NCBI GenBank assembly: GCA_036489565.1
Contig: DASXFN010000049.1
Coordinates: forward strand, 1 to 64,000
Origin: JAICKN01 sp036489565
GTDB taxonomy: Bacteria; Acidobacteriota; Terriglobia; Terriglobales; Acidobacteriaceae
DNA length: 64,000 bases
Reading direction: 5' to 3'
Translations under genes and position numbers: made by a program
Part shown: piece by piece, positions 33,074 through 40,315 of the stretch
How positions within the stretch are numbered: the stretch's first letter is position 1
How the letters are laid out: the number at the start of each line of letters is the position of its first letter
The notes under the pieces: generated by a model
What the model was told of the DNA's origin: nothing
The model's database searches: none
What the model saw: the letters and a program-made list of their open reading frames with translations, nothing else

Positions 33074-33712
33074 TCATTCTGGCTTCCTCAGGCGCTTGCC
33101 ATTAACCTCAACAAAAGAGAAAGCCGCGTATTCAGGAAAGCCATGCGACACGCGATCGTATTCGAGGTTCGCTTTTCGCGTCTGCTTCAATGCCGCATAC
33201 GCATCGCCCCGTTCCAGGTACAGGTCTGGCAGTACGGTCGATTCGAACTTCTTTGCTTCGATTAGGAATTGCTTTGCGAAATCTGCATAGCGCATCTGCG
33301 GGAAAAATAGCGCTCTCAACCTCTCGCATAGAACGTCGTCGGGAACTGTATCGTACTCCGGGTATATCCGGCGAAATTGGTCGATGTTCATCTGGAATAC
33401 CGCATACGAAAGAGTCTGTTTGATCGAGGCGCTAAAGTCCTCGATTGCCTTCGGGTAGTTGTGAAGTTTCAAGTATGCGTTAGCGCGACCATCGTATGAA
33501 CCACATGACTCTTTACACCCGATTGCGATAGACCGAGTAAAGTCTTCGATTGCAGATTGATACTCACCCATTGAGACTTTTGCCAGTGCACGATCGTTGT
33601 AGGCAATCCGCGCCGCCTCGCCCGTAGGTGTTAGTTCCAACACCTTGTCGTAGTCCCGCACCGCTTGGCGATTCTCCTTATAACTTGGCGAAGGCGATGG
33701 CTCGAAGTGCAT
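33074..33712 (-). CDS. TPR protein, C-terminal part after a frameshift
   Basis: 212 residues with TPR-like helices: YKENRQAVRDYDKVLELTPT, AYNDRALAKVSMGEYQSAIE, SYDGRANAYLKLHNYPKAIE and YLERGDAYAALKQTRKANLE. The repeat begins without its first helix, which is supplied by the end of the preceding frame (AYALRAIAFAKL). A one-base change near 33680 would join both frames. The N-terminal codons before YKENR are not native. Role unknown. Confidence 0.7.
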   Translation of the reverse strand: MHFEPSPSPSYKENRQAVRDYDKVLELTPTGEAARIAYNDRALAKVSMGEYQSAIEDFTRSIAIGCKESCGSYDGRANAYLKLHNYPKAIEDFSASIKQTLSYAVFQMNIDQFRRIYPEYDTVPDDVLCERLRALFFPQMRYADFAKQFLIEAKKFESTVLPDLYLERGDAYAALKQTRKANLEYDRVSHGFPEYAAFSFVEVNGKRLRKPE

Positions 33713-34750
33713 ATGCAGGTCCGAATTTTGGGTCTAACGCGATTGATGTTGTCAAGGATCGGACCGCGGAGCGGTGGACTTCATCAAGGGCGAGACACTG
33801 GGGTGTCCGAGGCACCACGTCCTCCAAGCAGGCCGCGTTTTTTGAGGAGAGCAACCCGCCCAGGCTACCAATGCTGTATAGCTCGCCGATATAAAATTCC
33901 GGTAGAGCTGACGTTGGATTGACTGTAGCCGCTCGATGGAACGCATCGAACACCGGACTGTAGTCGGAGTCCAAATCGAAACTGTAGAAGAAAGTCAGAT
34001 AAAGTCCGCGATACAGAAGCGGACGATAATCTTGCGGAAAACGCTTTTCGAGTGTGTCTAAATCGGCCTGTGTCCACACGCAAGGTTGTGAGGCCATGGT
34101 GGGTTTTGTGTTCCCGTCATCAAAGACATCTTTAGCATCCTCATAGTTTTGCTTAATAGCCGCATCGAGGTCGCGCATCGAGTCCTCAAAGTGACCGCTC
34201 TCGTACTCGACCTTTGCCTTTAACGCATAGTGGTCCTTGAGCGTGGTATAGGCGGAAGATGTCGCTTGCACGTGCAATGATATAGAACGAGAGATATCGT
34301 TGAGGATTTCTGTGGAATTTGCGCGCACATAGCATGACAATGTTGCTCGTAGCAGGTAAAAATCTGAGTTGGTCGGCTCAAGGCGAATCAGTTCACTGAT
34401 TTCACGGATTGCCGGTGGAAGCGTCTTAAGATCATGAGGATTGGCTGCGATTATCGCTTTGCTCTGGACGAACTGCAAGGATGCGGGGGTCAGAGGCGGC
34501 GGTATCGGAACGGGCGCACCCGTCAATTCGGGTGGTTCCGCAATGTGCATAATGTGAGCCTCGCGCTTGCCCGTCGTTTTCCTATCGGAAGCTCTTGATT
34601 GTGCGCAGGCCATTGGCAGGGACAATTGAGTGCAACATAGCGCCATTACAATGATTCGGGTCGTCGAGCGGCTTTTTGCACAATACACATACTCCGCTAG
34701 TAAAAGCGCTAATGTAGCTCCTGGTGTGGACTGTGATTGCGGTCCCGGCA
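33678..34750 (-). CDS. Secreted TPR protein, N-terminal part, truncated by frameshift
   Basis: 357 residues from the ATG at 34750. A signal-like hydrophobic stretch (TTRIIVMALCCTQLSLPMACAQS) sits ~30 residues in, so the ATG in MALCC may be the true start. TPR-like helices follow (AIREISELIRLEPTNSDFYL, HYALKAKVEYESGHFEDSMR). The frame ends abruptly in the middle of a TPR helix (LRAIAFAKL, stop), and the next helix continues in another frame. Bases are AT-richer than average here. Either a decayed gene or an assembly error. Confidence 0.65.
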
Positions 34751-34934
34751 TCGCGGTAATTCTAGCGTGGTTTTGTACGAATGGAAACCGGTCGCGACGC
34801 CCTGTTAGTCCACAGTTTTTCCAAAAATAAAAAATCGGAGTAGTTGTCGATTTTCGGTTTCTCGAATATTGTCCCTGAGCAGCGTTTCCGGCACATATCA
34901 CCCACGTTTCCGCTTCCGAGCTATCCTAAAGAGA

Positions 34935-36050
34935 ATGGTGCCACCCCTCCAAATCGCAGCCTTCATAAAAAAGGCCGGCGCCTCTGCAGGGCTCGACGCC
35001 TGCGGTATTGCTCCTGTGCGTGACTTTCCCGAGCTCGAACGATTTCCTGAATGGATCGAAAAGGGCCGCGCTGGCGAGATGAAATACATGGAAGCCCGAG
35101 ACGAAAGCGGCAATCTGAAACGCGCTTCCCTCCGTTCCGCCGCTCCCTGGGCGCGCAGCGTGATTGTGTGCGCCATGAACTACAACACCGGACATCCTTA
35201 TTCAACCCAAGTCACCGACCCGCAGCGCGGATGGATTGCGCGTTACGCGTGGGGGAAAGAGGATTATCACGATTCTGTTCTGGGAAAATTGCGCAAGATT
35301 GAAGCGCAGATTAAGAACTTTGTACCAGCCGAAATCACTACCCGCTGCTACGTGGACACTGGCCCGCTGGTAGAAAGAGTTTATGCGAAATATGCAGGAG
35401 TCGGATGGATCGGCAAGAACACCTGCGTCATTAACCAGAAGCTGGGCTCGTGGCTTTTTCTGGGCGTGATCCTTACGTCTTTGGAATTAGAATCCGTAGC
35501 CGATATTCCCGCTCCTGACCGCTGCGGCACATGCACACGATGTATTGACGCCTGCCCCACGGATGCGCTTCTTAGTCCTTATCAACTCGACGCAACCAAG
35601 TGCATCTCATATCTTACGATCGAAAAACGCGGTGAGACTCCAGAGGACTTGCGCGAAGGAATGGGCCGCCACGTCTTCGGCTGCGACATCTGCCAGGATG
35701 TTTGTCCCTGGAACCGCAAGAGTCCGGCGAGCGCCGCGCCCGAGTTTCAGCCGCGCGAAGGACTGGTGAATCCGGCGCTGGCATGGCTCGCGGAAATCAG
35801 CGAGGAAGAATTTCGGGAAAAATTCCGGGGCTCGGCCATCCGCCGCGCCAAACGCACCGGGCTTCGCCGCAACGCCGTCATTGCCATGGGCAACAGCGGG
35901 GACGCTGCCTTTCTCCCCATGCTGGAAAAATTGACCGCGGATAAAAACGAAGACCCGGTCCTCCAGGAACATGCCCAATGGGCAAGAAAGAAGTTGGATC
36001 GTTCCGTTGCCAACCATCCGCCCACGAGCCAGCCCCGCATTCCGCGTTGA
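34935..36050 (+). CDS. queG: Epoxyqueuosine reductase
   Basis: 371 residues. It reduces epoxyqueuosine to queuosine in tRNA, the last step of Q synthesis, with cobalamin and two 4Fe-4S clusters. Seen: KYMEARDESGNLKRASLRS, the CYVDTGPLVERVYAKYAGVG segment (B12 site with catalytic Asp), GKNTCVIN, then CGTCTRCIDACPT and CDICQDVCPWN for the clusters, plus C-terminal HEAT-like repeats. The ATG at 34935 is preferred; the upstream frame is not family-like. It is probably monocistronic. Confidence 0.94.
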   Translation: MVPPLQIAAFIKKAGASAGLDACGIAPVRDFPELERFPEWIEKGRAGEMKYMEARDESGNLKRASLRSAAPWARSVIVCAMNYNTGHPYSTQVTDPQRGWIARYAWGKEDYHDSVLGKLRKIEAQIKNFVPAEITTRCYVDTGPLVERVYAKYAGVGWIGKNTCVINQKLGSWLFLGVILTSLELESVADIPAPDRCGTCTRCIDACPTDALLSPYQLDATKCISYLTIEKRGETPEDLREGMGRHVFGCDICQDVCPWNRKSPASAAPEFQPREGLVNPALAWLAEISEEEFREKFRGSAIRRAKRTGLRRNAVIAMGNSGDAAFLPMLEKLTADKNEDPVLQEHAQWARKKLDRSVANHPPTSQPRIPR

Positions 36051-36098
36051 CCAGGGTGTAGCATCTTAAGTTATAGTTGCTGAAATCTTCATCCAGCC

Positions 36099-37952
36099 AT
36101 GGCCCGCCGACTTTTGCTCGCTTTGTTTGCGCTCATTCTGTTAAACGCTACAGCTTTGTCAGCTCCCACGGACCATTGGCACATGGTCACCACCAGCCAT
36201 TTTTATATCCTTACGGATGCATCAGAAGCGAAGACGCGCCAGGCCGCCATGCGCCTGGAGCAGATGCAAATTATCTTCGGCCACCTTTTGAGCCGCGACA
36301 AAATCGCGACCTCCGAGCCGTTGGACGTAATGGTGCTGCGCGGCGAAGAATACGCGAGCGCGGCCCCTGCACACCCTGAACGTCCCGGCCGCGAAGGCGG
36401 GTTTTTCATCCCCGGCGATGACCGCAACTTCATCGTGCTGAACGCCGACCAGCCGGATGGCTGGCGCGCCGTCTCCCGCGAGTACGCAAGCATGCTGCTA
36501 AATTACAACTATCCGCCAGCGCAGCCCTGGTTCGACGAGGGGTTCGTTCAATATTTCTCCAGCCTCAAACTCGGCGACAAGGAGGGTGCAATCGGCGGCG
36601 ATCCTGACGGCTCTTTCGTTGCCACGCTCAACTCGTCTGACTGGATCCCAATCTCCGACCTCTTTTCGCAGAAAATTTCTACCGGCTGCGACAGTGATAT
36701 GCGGCAAAAACTTTTTTGTGCCGAGTCCTGGATCATGATGCATTACCTCATTAACAATGGGCGCTTGTCCGACGTCGGACCTTACTTCAATGCAGTGGTC
36801 GTCCACAAGACTCCTGTTAACACCGCCATCGAACAGGCCTTCGGAGTGAACGCGCAGCAGCTTCAAAAATCGGTGCAGGACTATTTTCATTCGCATACCC
36901 AAGCAGGCAATGTGGGCAATCCGGCCGCAACTTTGCAACATTCCATACCAGTTCCCTTGTCCGATGTCGGACTGCCCTCGACGCTGCAGGATGTGCTCGA
37001 ATCTCGCGCCCAGGCGCTAGTCGCCGAAATGATGATTCGCTCGCCGGAACGCCGCGACCAGGCCATCAAGGACATCAACGTCCTGATGAATGGCGACAAG
37101 ACGGAAAACTCCGTCGAACACCGCGCACTGGCATGGTTGTACATACAGCAGAAGGACTATCCACGGGCGCTTGAGGAATTGAAGGACGCATCGGAGTTGA
37201 AAAACAACGACGCCTGGGTGCTGTACTACAGCTCGCTCATTCGCTACCGCCAGGCGCAGGCAAAGGGCAAATCGTATCAGGGGCTGGAAAACATGTTTCA
37301 GGAGATGCGCGCGGTCATCGAGTGGAATGATCAATTCGCGGAAGCTTACGACATGCTGGCCATGGCCCGGCTTGACGGCGGCGGGCTGAATTCCGCGATT
37401 GATGCCATGCGTTCTGCCGTGCAACTGGCCCCGCGCAACCAGGGATACCTTTTGCATCTCGCGGAAATTTTTATGGCCGCGAAAAAGTGGGATGCCGCTA
37501 CATCTTTATTGGAAAAGCTGAAGGCCGGAGACGACTCCGCTCTCTCCAGCGCAGCCAGCCATGACTTGACCGACCTTCCTTACTTGAAGAAATACGGCAT
37601 CCTCCCGCAAGACGCCGCCGAGGCGGAACAACATGCCGTCTATTCGCAGGACCCTGAAGCAGACACTGGCCCCGACGCCCCTGCCGCTCCGGAAAAACCC
37701 AAGATTGACACGCGTCCCGTGAAATTTGTAAAAGGAACGTTGTTGAGCGTGGATTGTTCGAAGGCTCCCCAAGCTACGCTGAAAGTTATAGTGGCGGGTA
37801 AAAGAATGGAGCTTCTTGCCGAAGATTTCAAATCTCTCGTGGTGGTAGGCGCAAGCGAGCCCTCCTGCGACTGGCACGATGTTCACGTCGCCATCAATTA
37901 CAAGGCGAGCAAGAGCGGCCCTGGCGACTTGGTTTCACTCGAGTTGCAATAG
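36099..37952 (+). CDS. Secreted peptidase-MA-like/DUF1570-type protein with TPR
   Basis: 617 residues with a signal peptide (RRLLLALFALILLNATALSA). The first ~270 residues resemble the gluzincin-like DUF1570 or peptidase-MA fold: HWHMVTTSHFYILTD, GGFFIPGDDRNFIVLN, and PWFDEGFVQYFSSL, where the E after WFD is conserved. The HExxH helix appears replaced by REYASMLLN, so it is probably not catalytic. TPR-like helices follow from ~residue 330 (ALAWLYIQQKDYPRALEELK), and a small beta domain ends the protein. Periplasmic role unknown. Confidence 0.7.
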   Translation: MARRLLLALFALILLNATALSAPTDHWHMVTTSHFYILTDASEAKTRQAAMRLEQMQIIFGHLLSRDKIATSEPLDVMVLRGEEYASAAPAHPERPGREGGFFIPGDDRNFIVLNADQPDGWRAVSREYASMLLNYNYPPAQPWFDEGFVQYFSSLKLGDKEGAIGGDPDGSFVATLNSSDWIPISDLFSQKISTGCDSDMRQKLFCAESWIMMHYLINNGRLSDVGPYFNAVVVHKTPVNTAIEQAFGVNAQQLQKSVQDYFHSHTQAGNVGNPAATLQHSIPVPLSDVGLPSTLQDVLESRAQALVAEMMIRSPERRDQAIKDINVLMNGDKTENSVEHRALAWLYIQQKDYPRALEELKDASELKNNDAWVLYYSSLIRYRQAQAKGKSYQGLENMFQEMRAVIEWNDQFAEAYDMLAMARLDGGGLNSAIDAMRSAVQLAPRNQGYLLHLAEIFMAAKKWDAATSLLEKLKAGDDSALSSAASHDLTDLPYLKKYGILPQDAAEAEQHAVYSQDPEADTGPDAPAAPEKPKIDTRPVKFVKGTLLSVDCSKAPQATLKVIVAGKRMELLAEDFKSLVVVGASEPSCDWHDVHVAINYKASKSGPGDLVSLELQ

Positions 37953-38030
37953 GGAGTTGAATCCCCCGGAACTGCCGCGAATATTTGCGGTAAGAAGAAC
38001 AAAGCAATTTGCGAGGTGCGTGCGTGCGCA

Positions 38031-38063
38031 AATAACAAACCCTCTCAACTGGATTGAGAGGGT
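38031..38063 (-). terminator. Intrinsic terminator of the cold-shock gene
   Basis: A perfect 10-bp stem accctctcaa/ttgagagggt is followed on the minus strand by tttgttattt. It lies 24 nt past the csp stop. Confidence 0.8.
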
Positions 38064-38086
38064 GACTGAATGAATGTCTTGGAGGC

Positions 38087-38293
38087 TTACTGGACGCGAA
38101 CCACGTTGCCTGCCTGGAAGCCCTTGGGCCCTTTGAGCAGGTCAAACTCGACGGTCTCGCCTTCGTTCAAACTCCGGTATCCATTCTCCTGAATGGCGGA
38201 AAAATGAACGAAAACATCCTCGCCCGTGGATCGTTGAATGAAACCATATCCCTTCGCCCCGTTAAACCACTTTACTGTTCCCTTCTCTCTCAC
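38087..38293 (-). CDS. Cold-shock domain protein
   Basis: 68 residues of CspA family: GTVKWFNGAKGYGFI (RNP1) and DVFVHFSAI (RNP2), followed by the usual ending GNVVRVQ. It binds single-stranded nucleic acids as an RNA chaperone. It starts with GTG, preceded by AAGGAG at 7 nt. A ~160-bp leader is available upstream for the cold-type regulation known in the family; its folding was not assessed. Confidence 0.95.
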   Translation of the reverse strand: MREKGTVKWFNGAKGYGFIQRSTGEDVFVHFSAIQENGYRSLNEGETVEFDLLKGPKGFQAGNVVRVQ

Positions 38294-38735
38294 AAAAACT
38301 CCTTTCGCTTCTGTTTAAAATTTCGGCCATTTCCGCAAAGCTGGTAACCGATGCGACTTTACGGAATTGTCCGAAGCAACTGCTCAGCGCTGTGTTCCTT
38401 TTTCGAAACATGCAATGCAAAAAGGCCCCTGAGTCTTACGCCCTCATGCGATATTGAGGCGTAACACCCTGGAGCCCTTCGTTATTGCGTACTCTTCGAC
38501 TACGGAACACAGACCCTGGACCCGAAATTCTTTAAGCATTCGCAGCGAATTTGTGCTGCGAGCAACAGATCATATTCAGGAATTCACCTTAAGGCAAGAA
38601 AAATCGCAACATTTCTGGTGCAGCAACTTCCGCGACAAATTTGCTTGCGGTTGCGCAAGTATGTCCCTTGCCGCAGAACAAAAAGAACGTTTTGCCGAAA
38701 TACCGTATCTTTTTGATACGATATTTCAATTTTCC
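38294..38735. other. Divergent intergenic region csp / yihY
   Basis: 442 bp. It carries the promoter and leader of csp and the promoter of the YihY gene. A 29-bp inverted repeat lies at 38698-38726. The frame extending upstream from yihY is open but not protein-like. Confidence 0.45.
38698..38726. promoter_or_regulatory. Inverted repeat just before the YihY gene
   Basis: aaata-c-cgtatc-ttttt-gatacg-a-tattt, with its end 10 bp before the chosen ATG. Possibly an operator or a hairpin affecting translation. Confidence 0.4.
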
Positions 38736-39629
38736 ATGCCCTCATCTTTATCTTCGGCGACCGCTGCGGCTGTTCCGGGCAAAAAATCATCCGGCGTTTA
38801 TTCCGGACTAGTCGTCTCCAGCGTGAAATATCTTCTGCGCACCGAAGTGCACACATTTGCATTTTCCGTGGCGGCCAATGCCATTCTTTCTTTTTTCCCC
38901 TTTGTCATGCTTCTTATGACGCTCGTGCGTCACGTTTTCCATTCCCGCGTTATGTACGAGGTTGTGGTGCAATTTCTTCGCGACTCACTTCCCACGGGCC
39001 AGGACTTCGTCATCCGCAATTTGAATTCGCTGGTCGCCGCACGGCACAGCATTCAATTGTTTTCGTTATTCATGCTGCTGGTCACTTCCACTGGAATCTT
39101 CATGCCGCTGGAGGTTGCCATGAACCGCATCTGGGGATTCGCCACCAACCGCTCATACTTGGGAAACCAACTGATCTCACTCGGCCTCGCCTTCGGATGC
39201 GGCGTGCTGGCATTGCTTTCCATTGCCATGACTGCGGGAAACGTGGCCATCTTCGAGCTTGTGCTGCGCGGCCACGCCGCATTTATCCCCAGGATCGTCG
39301 GCTTTCTGGTGATGAAGGTGTTCGCCATCGCCGCCAGCATCGCAATTTTCTTTTTGATTTACTGGCTCCTGCCCAACGGGAAAATTTCCGCGAAAGCCGT
39401 CATTCCCACCGCCATCATTATGGGATTACTCTCTGAAGCGCTGAAGTTCGTTTACATCATGGCGCTGCCGCGATTGAACTTCCGTGAAATGTACGGCCCA
39501 TTCGCTTTGCCCGTAAGCCTTATGTTCTGGGCGTTCTTGTCTGGACTGCTTCTGCTCACCGGCGCGCACCTCACCGCGGAAATTTATCGTCGCCGAGAGG
39601 CTGAGCAGGGATTGCCGATCCTTCTCTGA
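38736..39629 (+). CDS. YihY/virulence factor BrkB family membrane protein
   Basis: 297 residues with six predicted membrane helices. Family features: FAFSVAANAILSFFPFVML, LFMLLVTSTGIFMPLEVAMN followed by RIWGFATNRSYL, and a late helix MFWAFLSGLLLLTGAHLTAE. The family (formerly misnamed RNase BN) has uncertain function. The start at 38736 (MPSSLSS) gives the usual length; the same frame is open for 94 codons upstream but that part is not membrane- or family-like. Confidence 0.85.
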   Translation: MPSSLSSATAAAVPGKKSSGVYSGLVVSSVKYLLRTEVHTFAFSVAANAILSFFPFVMLLMTLVRHVFHSRVMYEVVVQFLRDSLPTGQDFVIRNLNSLVAARHSIQLFSLFMLLVTSTGIFMPLEVAMNRIWGFATNRSYLGNQLISLGLAFGCGVLALLSIAMTAGNVAIFELVLRGHAAFIPRIVGFLVMKVFAIAASIAIFFLIYWLLPNGKISAKAVIPTAIIMGLLSEALKFVYIMALPRLNFREMYGPFALPVSLMFWAFLSGLLLLTGAHLTAEIYRRREAEQGLPILL

Positions 39630-39763
39630 AATTCCCGTTTTGGAACAAACTTGCTTTATCCACAGCGTTCGTGTGACCGGCAACACATTCTTGCTACGCT
39701 CTAACGCTCTATTCTCGCCTCAATCCCGTCGCTGTTGCTGGGCCTCCTTTTGTGAGGTAAAAA

Positions 39764-40315
39764 ATGTTTTGCGGAAAATTGATTGCTGCATTTGCGCTGC
39801 CGCTGCTTCTCTGCGGTGCAGCTCGCGCTGCCGGACCTCGCACCATCGCTCATCCCATTCCCGCACCGCCGTTCTCGCAAGTCATGGGCGCGTCCGGCTA
39901 CATCTTTGAGGGGAGCGTCACAAAGATCCAGTGGGTCAAACCCAGAAACCTGCAGGACGTGGCCACGGTGCAAATCACTTTCCGCGTTGCCCAGGGAATT
40001 CGCGGCGCGCAGACCGGACAAATGCTCTCTGTGAAAGAGTGGGCTGGAGCGTGGAACTCAAACGATCATTATCGAGTCGGGCAGAATGTTGTGCTTTTTC
40101 TGTATCGCCCCAGCAAATTAGGACTGACCAGCCCAGTCTCCGGCCCGGTCGGGGAATTCGTGGTTGGCACTAATAGTTTTATCGGATTCACGCAGCAGCA
40201 ACAAAATTCGCTTTCTTCCGATCCCGCGTTAGGACCCGCCTTCGGCTCTAAAACCAGCGTGAGCTCCAGCGAGTTTACCAGCGCCATTCGTCATCTGGCG
40301 GAGGTTGGGAAATGA
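39764..40315 (+). CDS. Secreted hypothetical protein
   Basis: 183 residues with a signal peptide (FCGKLIAAFALPLLLCGAARA). The mature part has a beta-rich segment (ATVQITFRVAQGIRGAQTGQ, NVVLFLYRPSKLG) with an overall OB-like alternation and a Ser/Gln-rich tail. Family not recognised. A GAGGT site precedes the ATG. It overlaps the next gene by 4 nt (ATGATG...TGA region), so they are coupled. Confidence 0.75.
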   Translation: MFCGKLIAAFALPLLLCGAARAAGPRTIAHPIPAPPFSQVMGASGYIFEGSVTKIQWVKPRNLQDVATVQITFRVAQGIRGAQTGQMLSVKEWAGAWNSNDHYRVGQNVVLFLYRPSKLGLTSPVSGPVGEFVVGTNSFIGFTQQQQNSLSSDPALGPAFGSKTSVSSSEFTSAIRHLAEVGK

